64,000 nt of DNA from Trichopria drosophilae (GCA_030407085.1 CM059586.1:32041501-32105500); one strand, 5' to 3'; shown: positions 48,028 to 59,410, numbered from the stretch's first letter. A program made the numbers and translations. The notes: generated by a model from the sequence alone, not told the origin.

Positions 48028-49283
48028 AAGTTTAATTTGATACATGTAATGGTTCCTGAAAGGCTAAAGATCAAGTCTACATAAACCGTTAAAATAGTGA
48101 CTGTAAAATAATTCTCTAAACACTTATCAATAAAGTAACATTGATCATAAATCATGGATCACAGTTGTAAATGACCAAGATATATTTAAAAAGTGATGCT
48201 ATTGACGAATGACAATGGTTGATGTCATCTAGTGGCCCACTTACTTGCTATCTTCCAAGATCTAGCAAAGATCGATAAATCAATTGTGCAATTTTGTCAT
48301 AATTAAAAAAACATCATCACCACGTGACTAATATACTATTATACCCACTTTTGATTAAAAATCATAGAATAACCCGTATATTTAGTTCGCTTTTGCACGT
48401 TCCCATTTACGATTTTTTATCATTGCTCAACCGTGAACGACCTCATGAAAACGGGCGGCCTTGTTGCGTCATTCCCGTTATCCAGCAGTAAAATCGTCAA
48501 TTCCAATATATATACAAATATTGCAAAAACTAAAACTAGTATACACATTTTTATATGGACGTCAGTTTATTCTACAGAATATGTTAAGTTATATGATTAA
48601 CATTATTCCATTCCATGACGCATACATTCTTTATTTGCTTGCTTTGGAATTATTTTTTGCACTATAATATTCATGGAAAAAGTTCATCAGTACAATTTCT
48701 GAATATTTATGTTATATGCAATTCAACAGTTTACTGCAGAACTGACATTGTGCGAATACTTCGATATGATCGATTAGCGACGAAATACAAATTCCATCAT
48801 TAGAAACTGCATTTATCAATAATGCGTCTTTATGGCATTTAATGTGGTAATAACTGTTATAAGTGGAACATTTTTTTACCACAATATTATGTAGTAAAAA
48901 CTGAAAGAAATTAAATAATAATGAGGCATCAAATTTGAAATAGACAGAACGTTTTTCATCCAACTTTTCTCAGATTATTTTCTTATTTCTAAATTAGTAA
49001 TCAAACTCGAACTTGATTTAAAAGTAATCCAAATATCTCTAAAAGGTTTGTAGAAATTATATATTTAATATATACTTTTATTAGATATATTTCATTGTAA
49101 AATATAATTCATGACGTTAGAATATTAGGTAATTTATCATAGCACACCGATTTCTAAAACGTGAGCTGTTATATTAACTATCCAAACTCACCATTATTTA
49201 ATTTTTTGTACCTGAGTTTATTGAAATAAATCGACATTTAATCAATATATTCAAGTGTTCATTCGAGTTCGATGAGTTCTCTA
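48028..49283. other. No feature seen
   Basis: Frames of 62-83 codons without motif; 48390-48480 slightly GC-richer. Confidence 0.45.
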
Positions 49284-49505
49284 TACTGAGAAAAAAAATT
49301 AGTAATATTTATCAAATATGTAGTTGCCTGTTAGCAGACAAATATTAAGTAATGACAATTACATTTTAGTTGAATTAACTAAATTTTATTGAATCGTTAT
49401 TGTGATGTAGTTAGCAGCACTAATTTCTAGTTGCATTGACTAAATATTTAGGTGCTAATCGGCAACCACATATTTAGTCAAAATTACTAATTTTATTTTT
49501 CAGTG
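49284..49505. mobile_element. MITE, CACTGARAAA family, 222 bp
   Basis: TA (49282-49283) then TACTGAGAAAAAAAATTAGT; right end reverse-complemented CACTGAAAAATAAAATTAGT, then TA (49506-49507). Blocks ATATGTAGTTGCC and, inverted, GGCAACCACATAT follow inward. Related to 6645-6860. Confidence 0.75.
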
Positions 49506-49507
49506 TA

Positions 49508-50689
49508 CCCACAAAAATGCGAAGCAAATTTATAGTCACATGTTAGTTACTTTATATTTATTGTAGTATGGTAACAATTAAATATAAATAAGCTTTACTT
49601 CATATCCACCATCAAAACTTGATAGTTTTTTCTAACAAGTAAAATAACTCTTTAAGCGTTCTTTAGAATATCACCAAAATGCTCTTCAGAAACTATTCGC
49701 AAAGGGCTCTTGAAAATTTTAGGATGACACAAGGATCATTTAATTATGGTTTCAAGAAACGTCTATATTAGAGATCTTTCCTTTTTCATAATAAACTAAG
49801 ATATTTATAACTAAAAAATAATAAATCAATTTAGTAAATGATTTCATACTGATTATGAGACATTTAAACGTCCATTTTTTCTAATAAGGTAACTGAGATG
49901 AAGATTTTTTATTTTTTACTATTTTTCATGTTACCCATATAAATGAATGCATTTTTTAATTTATAAGATTCCACAAATTTTAAACGCGATGTATAAATTG
50001 GCCTGAACACATCCTTCACTAAAAAGATTTGTTCCTTTCTGTTCTACACAAAATAAGATTCATTTTCTTTACACATCTCCTGACAGATTTTTTTTCTTTT
50101 TTTTTTAATATCCTAACCAGTTTACCAATCCTTTAATATGCAGAATAACTAGATTGAACATGCTTAGAAACTGCACTCATATTCTATTAAAGTTAATAAA
50201 GGATATGTTTAATTAAAAATAAACAAATTTTAAATAAAAATTTAATCTTTATAGACGCAAAACAATTAATAAAACATTGCTTCTTACTTTCTTGAAAGTT
50301 GAAAATAAAATTGCACTCGTTCATTGTGCGTTTTATGCAACACATTTGCATTTCAAGTACCGACAAAGGAGATAATATTCTTGCCTTTAGGCGCCACCTA
50401 CTGCTGTCGAATTAAGTCACGTATCAAAATATTCTTCGATAATGCTCTAAACATAAGGCTACGTGCTTAAATTTCAGAAAGATTAATGTTTTAAGTTGTA
50501 AATTGGAATTGTTCAAGATTCCGTTTTGTCGAACATTCCAAGACTTCAAAAGATAATTATTGATAATTATTGGTAATTATTCGTTTCAGAAAGAATGTAT
50601 CGATCTTTTCGAGTCAAATAATCCGATATAAAGTTTTTTTTTCGATGTTTCGACAATATTTTGAAAACTTAAGTAAAGTTCATGAAAAT
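49508..50689. other. No gene seen; AT-rich DNA
   Basis: Contains the isolated GGCGCCACCTACTGCTG word listed separately. Confidence 0.45.
50390..50406 (-). promoter_or_regulatory. Possible CTCF-type insulator site
   Basis: GGCGCCACCTACTGCTG; its reverse complement contains AGGTGGCGCC, close to the core bound by insect CTCF. One GC-rich word in AT-rich surroundings. A single motif is weak evidence. Confidence 0.3.
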
Positions 50690-51107
50690 CAGTTTTCCGA
50701 AATTCAAAATGGTAAGCCCAATGTAGGAGACAAAATTGGAAAAATTTATCAAATTTCAGAAAAGTTTGTGAAAATCTATACTCGAGGAGTCGCCGATTAC
50801 GAATCTTTTGTTTGTTTTTTGACGTTCAAAGTGGTGGATCAAATACCGCAGGCAAGTTTATAAAAAATTGTGCAACCTATATTTGAATAGTTCTACATAC
50901 TGTGTAATATACCGTGCCATTAATAAATTTAATCTAATCTAATCTAATCTAATATTTTTAGCGAATTTTCTCCCATTTTTGTCTGCCATATTGAACCCGC
51001 CATTTTAAATTTAAAAAAACTGACATCGGATTAGCATCAGTGACCTCGAAAACTATGTGTACACTTTGAAATAATTAGTATATCCCTGAAATGTGGGTCT
51101 TAAAGGG
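50690..51107. mobile_element. Right part of a piggyBac-type element with GCGACC and CCATATTG modules
   Basis: Right end, reverse-complemented, CCCTTTAAGACCCACATTTC next to TTAA (51108-51111), like 45970 and 51445. Inside are AGTCGCCGATTACGAATC (50789-50806), GTCTGCCATATTGAACCCGC (50982-51001) followed by CATTTTAAATTT, and GGATTAGCATCAGTGACCTC. A 97-codon frame (50570-50863) lies over it and is not recognised. The left end was not found. Confidence 0.6.
50931..50952 (+). repeat. (AATCT)n short tandem repeat
   Basis: Four and a half AATCT units; a shorter run is at 17983-17998. It is not the insect telomere repeat TTAGG. Confidence 0.9.
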
Positions 51108-51444
51108 TTAATGGAAAACCTGGATTGTGGATTTTTGATAAACCGAAAGTTTTTTTATATCGATCTATTAGTTTAAGTAACATCATTTTGTTGATATACA
51201 AAGGTTGAAAATAATTATTAGAAATTGTTTTGTTAGAAATGATTATATTTTTTTTGTAATGCAATAAGATGATACATTCTTTCTTTAATTATATTAACAA
51301 CTAATGATAAATTAAATCTGATAATTATTCGTTTTAGCGTTTATGATTCCTTTGCCTTGATCTCTGTGAATAATTTTTTAAAATCAATAATTTTTAGCAT
51401 TTGAATCAGTTTTTGTTACATTATTTTGAATGTTATTGTATTAA

Positions 51445-52395
51445 CCCATTAAGTCCTGAATGGACGTTTTTTCACTACAATTTTCAACGGTGGTATTTAG
51501 TGTGAAAAAAGGCTCTAAGACATTTGAAAGAAGACATATCTGACGTAAAATTAACTGAACTTTCAGAATCTGTTATTACATTTTTCAGAAAATGCAACCG
51601 TGAAAAACTATATTCGATTTTTTCAAAAAAATCATGCATTTTTCAAATGAATTTTTTTTTCATTTCGTCTTTTCATATTGAAATTGTTTCAGAATTCCTC
51701 TAAACGGTAAAGAAATCGTGTCCTCGAGACTTAAACTTTAAGATGTGCCTATGTCCATTTTGAAAATAAAGGTAAAAGCATCCAAAATGGCGGCCCAAAC
51801 ACAAAAAAATTAGCGAAAAATTCAGGAATTTTTTATTCAAAGACGATCGACTTTAGGAAAAAATGTTACAGAACAAAAAGTTCTTACAATTATTCAAAGA
51901 ATACGCTGAATTTTTTTCAGAATTTTTTAAACACTTTTTTCATTTTTCAAAATCCGAAAATTTTGACAAATCGAAAAAGTCGTCAAAAAATTCTAAAAAA
52001 ATTTTCGGGCATTCTTGAATTTTTCGCTAATTTTTTTGTGTTTGGGCCGCCATTTTGGATGCTTTTACCTTTATTTTCAAAATGGACATAGGCACATCTT
52101 AAAGTTTAAGTCTCGAGGACACGATTTCTTTACCGTTTAGAGGAATTCTGAAACAATTTCAATATGAAAAGACGAAATGAAAAAAAAATTCATTTGAAAA
52201 ATGCATGATTTTTTTGAAAAAATCGAATATAGTTTTTCACGGTTGCATTTTCTGAAAAATGTAATAACAGATTCTGAAAGTTCAGTTAATTTTACGTCAG
52301 ATATGTCTTCTTTCAAATGTCTTAGAGCCTTTTTTCACACTAAATACCACCGTTGAAAATTGTAGTGAAAAAACGTCCATTCAGGACTTAAAGGG
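51445..52395. mobile_element. piggyBac-type near-perfect palindrome, 951 bp
   Basis: TTAA at 51441-51444 and 52396-52399. Termini CCCATTAAGTCCTGAATGGA and, reverse-complemented, CCCTTTAAGTCCTGAATGGA. The arms, about 380 bp each (51445-51827 and about 52013-52395), read as almost identical inverted copies over their whole length, including the runs of A and T. Inner marks: CTCGAGACTTAAACTTTAAG and CCAAAATGGCGGCCC on the left with exact complements on the right. The loop of about 185 bp is unique. Two-base-level agreement over arms this long points to a recent insertion or ongoing arm-to-arm conversion. No coding; the transcript would form a very long hairpin. Confidence 0.95.
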
Positions 52396-52399
52396 TTAA

Positions 52400-53917
52400 A
52401 CAAAACTGAAATGTCAAATTGAATGCTTTTCAATGTTTCATTTATTATTGAAATGATTTTACGTCAATTCTGTCGCCAAGTCCAAAATTATTAATAGTTG
52501 TGCAATAATAGATGCCGTTGAATTTTTATAATAATTAATTCTGTTTTCAACTTGACTTGATTTTTAATATTTTAGACTTAGAATTCCATGTGTAATATAG
52601 TTACTAAGTAAACATAATAGTACAGCAAATCAAACTCATACAAGTTGCCATATTTATATTTTTTGTAGCATTAAGTAGTTTTTAATATTTATTTGAGTTA
52701 AAAAATTATCTCAGACGACTCTGAACTACCCTATTTACTACTAAAATTACTTGACGGCTTTGGTAACTGATTACCTAGAATTGTAGGGTTATGATTTCAT
52801 ATGTCAAGAAAATCAGAGCTTTGAATTGTGTATCTCTCAAAAAATTTGTTTGAATGGTTTTTAAAAATTTGAACACTCTTGAATCATTTAAATAAAGCAA
52901 TTAATGATTTGGAGACTTTTTGGAGTAATTTCGAAACTCGAAAAAATAATTCTTACAGGATCAAGAATTATTAAAGGTCAAGAAGAAGATATCCAAAATT
53001 TGAATACTTCAGAATAATTTTTCATTTTTGGATATCCAATACTAACATTATTTAACGATTTCATCAAAAAATATCTCATTTGATAAAAAATAGAATTTCT
53101 CGTCAGTAATAATGCAGAATTTCATTAGAAAGTGAAATTCGTTTATAATGACAAGGTTACTATAGCGTAGCGGAAATTGGTACATTTATTGCAGAAACCA
53201 TGCGTTCTTTTTCATAAATAAAGTATTGCAGGAGCTTCTACTCACGGTGGAGTAATTTTCGTGAGAAGCGTCGAAATTTGTTATCTTTATCTTCAAAAGT
53301 GGGTTTTTGTATATTTCGTTATACATCATCATGTCAAAGATTTATTCCTTTGCTAAATGATTTGAAAATCATTCGAGTTGAATATCAGTTGTGAAAGCAA
53401 GGAAGTCCTAATAGTCTGCAACCTCGGTAGCTACTCTACCTTTTCACACTTGTTTATACCATCTTTCTTTCATAATATGTTGTACGATTTACATCTGGAA
53501 CAGCAAATTTTCCCGCGTCTAGCACTAATCAAGACAGTCGCTTGCACATCACCTACATATGGTGCATTCAATTCTCCTACTATTATTGTACTTATTCCGG
53601 TGTCGATTAAATATAATTTCCCCACGTTGTTTTGTTATCTAGAAAATATAGAATGTTCTCGAAAAAATGGTAAAATGTACAAATGCGTTTTGTATCAGAA
53701 TATTGACAAAATATGTTTTGAAAACAAAAATTAAAATTTTAAAAACAAATAATTATATATTAAAATTTCACAATAAAAAATGTAATTTAAAAAATTTACT
53801 CTTATTTATTTTCAGTTTTATTGCATATTTTTAATTTAAATTAGTGCAAGCACACCATAAACGAACTTCGGGCATTTATTAGGCAAATTAATAAAACAAA
53901 ATTATAAACAATATTTA
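52400..53917. other. No gene supported
   Basis: A 118-codon plus frame (53378-53734) has no ATG at its start and no recognised motif; the first ATG is some way in. It lies just upstream of the retroelement remnant but does not resemble its reverse transcriptase. Confidence 0.4.
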
Positions 53918-54223
53918 AACTGTAATGTTTCGTGTGTGTGCGAGGCGAAGAGACAACTACAAGAGAGAATTAAAGAACACACAGTCAATTTACATAGACT
54001 ATCACAAAGGAAAACCGTTATTTCTGATCATATTGAAAAAACAAATCATCAATTTGATTGGGATAATGTAGCGATTTTAGACAAATATAGTAACTGATCA
54101 ACGAGATTAATCTCAGAAATGGTACATATCTGTTTGCAAGAAAATGGCCTTAATATTAAAGAGGATTCATAAAATCTTAATTCTAAATATAATAATTTAA
54201 TTCAATACACGAAGAAACGATGA
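53918..54223 (+). pseudogene. Penelope-like retroelement GIY-YIG endonuclease remnant
   Basis: One frame from 53918 reads NCNVSCVCEAKRQLQERIKE, then HTVNLHRLSQRKTVISDHIE, KTNHQFDWDNVAILDKYSN, a TGA stop (54095-54097), RLISEMVHICLQENGLNI and a TAA at 54170-54172. The order 'KRQLQERIKEH ... ISDHIEKTNHQFDWDNV..LD ... RLISEM.HI..Q.NGLN' is that of the C-terminal GIY-YIG domain of Penelope-like elements, which nicks DNA for insertion. Where the family usually has Y-x-G before E-T, this copy has Cys at both places (CVCEA), and the first half of the domain and the reverse transcriptase are missing. Such 5' truncation is usual for these elements. Dead copy. Confidence 0.8.
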
Positions 54224-54313
54224 ACTTTTTTCGCAATTGTTTACATAAGTTCAAAAACCTCTACACCAAAACATATATAAAGGACGGTTCGAAAATTTGC
54301 ATTTGCTCCCATT

Positions 54314-54348
54314 CCTGAAGATGAAAACGAGTTTCTCGAAACGTCGAA
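54314..54348 (+). ncRNA. Hammerhead-ribozyme-like motif downstream of the Penelope remnant
   Basis: CCTGAAGATG at 54314 and TCTCGAAACGTCGAAC at 54334 give, in order, CTGANGA, a short hairpin segment, GAAA and GTC, the conserved core of the hammerhead ribozyme with a minimal stem III. Penelope-like elements are known to carry such hammerheads near their terminal repeats, and the place, about 90 bp after the endonuclease remnant, fits. Stem I pairing was not verified, and this copy may be inactive. Confidence 0.5.
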
Positions 54349-54605
54349 CATTTTATTTATTTTACAAATTGTAACTATGCGTATTCTCGAAAGAATTTCG
54401 AGAATTTAATTTTATACATTGTTTTTACTCAGTTTTCGAACACTAGGCCCATCGTATTAACATATATATCATATGTAACGTGGACGTTATATCGATCTCA
54501 ACGAGCGTGATTGTCACCCTCGCTTCGCTAGTGCGGTAAGATCGGTAATTGCGCCCTTGTTATATAATATACTATTTTTTTGCCTTATAGTGAAACTTAT
54601 TCGCC

Positions 54606-54811
54606 TTTTTGGCCGGGGAACAAAGTTACGAAAATCAAAACCCCGAAAGGCTAAAATTTCGATATTGCGTTTTTCCACGGTGTTTTAATTTGCTTTCTGT
54701 TTGCCAAATTTTCAAACATAAAGTGAAGAAAATCACGCTGGAGCCATGCTATATCGAAATTTTGGCCTTTCGGTGTGTTAATTTTCGGAACTTTGTTCCC
54801 CGGCCGCTTTT
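54606..54811. mobile_element. 206-bp hairpin MITE with GGCCGGGGAACAAAGTT arms
   Basis: GGCCGGGGAACAAAGTTACG (54611-54630) is matched by the reverse complement of 54786-54805 (GGCCGGGGAACAAAGTTCCG), continuing inward with CCGAAAGGCTAAAATTTCGA against TCGAAATTTTGGCCTTTCGG. Both ends are followed outward by T-rich/A-rich sequence. The 80-codon frame over it is incidental. Confidence 0.8.
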
Positions 54812-55592
54812 TTCGGTACATTTCAGTAAACGAATCGACAGTGAGAAATAGGCTTCAAAATAATGATTTTTGATAATTTGGAAATTAACATTGAAACCTT
54901 AAAATTAACCAAAAGATTCTCAATAATTCATCATTATTCTCAGTCGCATTTTGGAGCAATATATTCTCCGTGATTGGAAAATTAATTCTTCTCAATTTTG
55001 TGAAAATGAAAACAAACTTGATCGATGCGCTCCATGTATTCGATTCCTATGTTTTTGGGGTGTCTCTATAACATTCCGAAGTCAAAATTGCAATATGACC
55101 ATTTGGAAATTAAATATGGCCACTTTTATACAGAAAATTCAGAAAAAACAAGTATTTTTTTCCTGTGTGTTTCAGACCAGAAAAAATGTTCTATGTGTTC
55201 CTAATGCATAAACAATGGGGCCATTTTTGTTGTACTTTAAGAGAATAATATTGAAAACTTCAGTTTCAAGATGGCGTCTTAAAATAATGTCAAAATAGTT
55301 GTTACCGCAGAATAAACTAATAGTTGGTTCTATTCACTCATTTTTCAAGGCAATTCTTATTATAATGAACTTTGTTCCGGTATTTAATACAATTTATGAT
55401 TATTAAATGATAAAAAGTTTTTTGTTGTAAAATGGAGGTCTGCATTCTCCAAAATATTTACTATTTTTATACTAGTTCTTCTTTTACGTTTTGAAAAATT
55501 CTCTTACAAAATCATTTATAATAGAAATTTGTAAAGAAGTAATCACTTATCACTAAATATTCAGCAATTTTGATAATGAATTATTTTTTTTT
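54812..55592. other. No gene supported
   Basis: An 86-codon plus frame (54951-55211) is cysteine- and phenylalanine-rich without a known pattern. Two 'CAAGATGGCGTC' / 'AATATGGCC' words suggest old repeat debris. Confidence 0.4.
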
Positions 55593-55815
55593 CTTCACAC
55601 CGGGAGGAAAGCAGCAACTTTCCTCCCGCAAGCGGAAGGAAAGATGCCGCTTATCCTCCCGGCCATAAAGAAAAATCGTATACTTCCCTCGGGAAGTAAA
55701 AAAGAATGCTTCAGACTGCCTGTTTCTCACCCTCGGCTTCACCTCGGGTAAAAATTACACGCAGCCTGAGACATTCTTTATTTTACCTCCCTCGTTGAGT
55801 AATATACTATTCTAG
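55593..55815. repeat. CpG-bearing palindromic islet
   Basis: CCGGGAGGAAAGCAGCAACTTTCCTCCCG (55600-55628) is a hairpin; TTCCCTCGGGAAG (55685) another; CACCCTCGGCTTCACCTCGGG (55728-55748) matches the centres at 25950 (CCCGAGCGGAAGCGAGGG) and 30073 (CCCGAGCCGAGGCGGGGG). Ends resolve poorly. Confidence 0.5.
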
Positions 55816-55919
55816 AAATTTGCGTATTGGACGAAAAAGTTGATTAGAACACGGTCTACTAGCAATCACATGTAGAATATAATAATAAAATATTATAATA
55901 ATAGTTTTGTAATTAAAAA

Positions 55920-56180
55920 TCCTGCATTTTTCGATACTTTATCCGCCATATTAGAGCACCATTTTGAAATGCGAAAATCCAATTTCCAATTAATATTCAA
56001 TAAATAACAAAATTAATGTAATATTTAATTTTACAATAAAATAACTATTTTTCTGACTCTAAAAGTCAAACTTGTGTAAAAATAGTGAATATTTTGGATC
56101 TCCATTTTGATAAAAACCATTTGAAAATTGTCATAGTAAATTAGTGAAAAAACTATTTGTATAAAATGGCCATTACAGTT
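55920..56180. repeat. Remnant of the CCATATTGGATC module family
   Basis: ATCCGCCATATTAGAGCACC (55941-55960) followed by ATTTTGAAAT, and GGATCTCCATTTTGATAAA near 56097. No ends. Confidence 0.4.
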
Positions 56181-57529
56181 CAGTTTTCATATTGTTTTTT
56201 CAAATAGTTTTTTAATTTAAAAGTACGCTTCATATGATCAAGAAATGTTTAAATAGTAAAATAGTAATTGTATGATATAATTTACGATATGGTAATTGTC
56301 ATGTTACAACCATTTCTACCTTTTTTCTATGGTTCCATTAATCATTGCTTTTCATTCTGTGCATATTATGAAAATTTATGACAACATGAAGATTGACGGA
56401 TCCCAAGCAATAAACTCGATTCTACTGTTTGGTACATCGGTGTAAAAAAAGATTACAACATGAATTTTAGCAAAATGACCGTAAAAGTGATTTTGCAGTA
56501 AATAATGGTAGCAAATTAGAAATATTTTGCACGTAATAATCAGATTTTACTATTTTCATGAACATTCTTGAGAATCGAGGAATACCACTTACAAAAGAAA
56601 GAGAAGGTGGAGAAAGGGTTCTAAAGTTGGATACAAGGACTAGCCAGTCTAAAAGAAAGACTATCCAGGAATTACTAGTTAGGAGAAGGACGGGGAACGG
56701 ACGAACACATAACTGTAGAACTAGAAGATAGTGGCCGCATAGTCGCTGACCTCTCGGAACGTTGACTTCGCGTAGTCAGCCCCCTTCTTTTATATTTCCC
56801 CCCACTAAATGTCCGTTCCTTTACTTGCTTTGCCGGTATCGCGTTATGTACATGTACACCACAGCCTATCTTAAGATCTCCCCTTCTTTTAACTCCTTAC
56901 TTCCTTCCTCTTTCCGTTTCTCTGCCCACTCCAGTAATCGTCCATGATCTCCTAGATTTGAAACCGTAAGAAATGACTTTTCATGATTTCCTTATTTTCC
57001 TCGCATTTCCACCATGCACCTGCCACTTTTTTCTTCTTTTTTTTTTACTTTTTTTTAACTTTCCCAGGCTGATGATTTTTGCCGCCGATTTAAAATAAGC
57101 GGCTGGTCACAAAAAAACTGATTCCAAGCCCATTATTTTAAAGTATGTGGGGACAGAAATTCCTTTGAATATATAGAAATATCAACTGCTCAAATGTTCG
57201 AGATATGGTAAAATTGATCATCCAACATTTTTAAGTATACATTGATTACCTAGGCACCCAAAATCTATCTGAATTCAGGAATTTTAGAAAAACTTCAAAA
57301 ACTTAGATTAAGTTTTATTATTAATAATAAATTTTATTATTTTAAATTTTTTTAAAAATAATAAAATTATTTTAAATATATTTAAAAAATTAAAATTTCT
57401 AAGTTCCTGTGCACTTTGCCCTGTGACCTGTACCCTGTGGCCTGTGGCATTTGCCCAAAAATAAAGGATAAATACACAAATGTTCTGTAAATACAAATGA
57501 AAACTCTGTAGAAATAACTTTCTTTATAC
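56181..57529. other. No gene seen; GC-richer patch 56590-56960
   Basis: 56690-56830 contains GGGGAACGGACGAAC and AAATGTCCGTTCC, inverted words about 110 bp apart, possibly the core of an old TIR element. 57300-57400 is a run of AT-only palindromes (TTATTATTTTAAAT). Confidence 0.35.
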
Positions 57530-57727
57530 ACGTATCCGTAAAGTAGACACTTTACGGACAAAAAAGAGTCGGTAAAGTGTCTACTTTTGCGAACAGTATA
57601 TCAAAAAATAGTGTTCGCTCCTCGGTCGTAAAATTTTACGACATCGGTTTGGAGATTGTGGGATCGCAACGCACAATGTCCCCTCGGTCCGTAAAATTGA
57701 ACTTTACGGCCTAGGACCGTATCGATT
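57530..57727. repeat. CGTAAA-type palindromic islet
   Basis: TCCGTAAAGTAGACACTTTACGGA (57537-57560) is a hairpin whose core returns as TAAAGTGTCTACTTT (57572-57586). GTCGTAAAATTTTACGAC (57625-57642) is a perfect palindrome, then TCCGTAAAATTGAACTTTACGG. Outer words CGTATCCG and ACCGTATCG are roughly inverted. Same style as 30008-30133. Confidence 0.55.
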
Positions 57728-59304
57728 CGTTTACTATTAAATATCTATAAAGAGATAGAAGAATAACAGTGGAAGATTTTTGAATTACAACAAATTTCCT
57801 TTTGAAACAAATATGTCCTCGACTACTCTATAAAATAATAACTGACATTAAGATGAATGTAAGATTTTTTGTGTAACATTAGTGCCTCCAGACGAGCCAA
57901 ATGATCTATTACAATTCTTGTATCCTTTCGATCGTTTTCTACTTTTACAAAGACAATATTCACAAAATTAAAAAGAATTTTGATAGCTACATATTTTCTA
58001 GTTTAAATTTATACTTAGCCTTTTGCAAAATTTACTTTAATTGATTAGGTTCAGTAAGTCTAGTTTCGACTGATATGTATATTAAAAAATGGAAAAAATC
58101 GCGTGATTTTTCCATACCAATGCGTATATATGAATAGCATTTTTTACTGCTTGCCGTATTCGAGTTACATCAAACTTTTTGTAATTTTTAAATAGAGAAA
58201 AAAACATTATAAAATATAGTTTTTACATATTTTTAACGGCGTACAAATTTCTATTTTGATAATGAAACATATGTAAAACATGTTTATAACTTAACATTCT
58301 GTAATCAGAATTAAATTTTCTACATCTTCAAAATGTCTTTGTTTATTTATAAAACGACAGATTTTGGATGTATCTGTATACTAAGTACCGACTTTAAAGA
58401 CTAATTAAAAAATAAAAAACAAATGTTTCCTGTATTATGCCATAATATTACCATTTGCATAGTAAACTGACTTATACCGGAAGTATAACCTGTAGTCTTT
58501 TTTTTTTAATTGACGTAATAAGAAATAAGATCAAAATTATATTAGAATAAAATAAAAATGTTAATCTTTTTGTGTGCTAACCAATTTTATTTTATCTAAT
58601 CAATAATTTTCCCTATAAACGAATAAAAATATTTAAATAACATATAATAACTAATAGGTGATACGTTAATTAAATGTACATATTTAAAACTGAACGTAAT
58701 TTTAATTGCATTATATCCTTCTGGTGAGCATCTAAATGAATTGATTTTTAACATCTAGTACTTTTTGCATTTGGTATACAAACCAGTAGTTTTTGCGTAT
58801 ATATGAAATTATGAAAGCTGTAATATATATATATAATTCATAATTTGTAACAAAATGTATAAAACATGTTTACGTTTCGAATGGTTTCAAAATTTTTAAT
58901 AATATGTGAATAATTTCAAAACCATGAACATGTTTTGTCTTTAAAAAACAACGAATTTTTAATAAACTGTCGTTCATGTTATCTGTAATTATTGAGTACA
59001 AAAACGTTAATAAAATAAGAAAAATTAAAGAAAAAAATCATGTTTCCAAAAGAAGTTTCGTGCCAGTTTTATTCGCACCGTTCTCTACTATTTTAAAATA
59101 TGCCGAAAAATTGATTGATACATCTTATTTTATAAAAATATGAAAAATTGATTATTTTTTTATTAAAAATAATAAATCATTATGTTTTTTATAAACTTAT
59201 AATTGTATTATTAGATTACAATTTATGCGTTGATTAGAATCCCTTGCTCCGTGTTAAAAAATAAAACTAACTAATTAACATGAAGATTTCAAATTTTATA
59301 CAAA
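57728..59304. other. Very AT-rich DNA without features
   Basis: No frame of note; a short (TA)n run at 58826-58837. Confidence 0.5.
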
Positions 59305-59410
59305 TTTCACTCCAATTGAAGTGAAATGATCACTCCATGCAGAGTGGCTCACCTTTCACTTTTACTTAAAGTGAATTCTCACTCTTTAAGAATGTACTCC
59401 AAGGAGTACT
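59305..59410. repeat. Array of four small CACT/AGTG hairpins
   Basis: Consecutive imperfect palindromes: TTCACTCCAATTGAAGTGAA (59306-59325), ATCACTCCATGCAGAGTGGC, TTTCACTTTTACTTAAAGTGAA and GTACTCCAAGGAGTAC (59395-59410), each about 16-22 bp and sharing CACTY at the left and its complement at the right. Similar small hairpins build the interior of the MITE at 5678-5789. Confidence 0.65.

Noticed and set aside
50931..50952. AATCT run as telomere-type repeat
   Set aside because: Insect telomere repeat is TTAGG; AATCT does not match in any rotation or on the other strand.
53378..53734. 118-codon frame upstream of the Penelope remnant
   Set aside because: Looked for reverse transcriptase motifs; none seen. 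AT-rich codon use.
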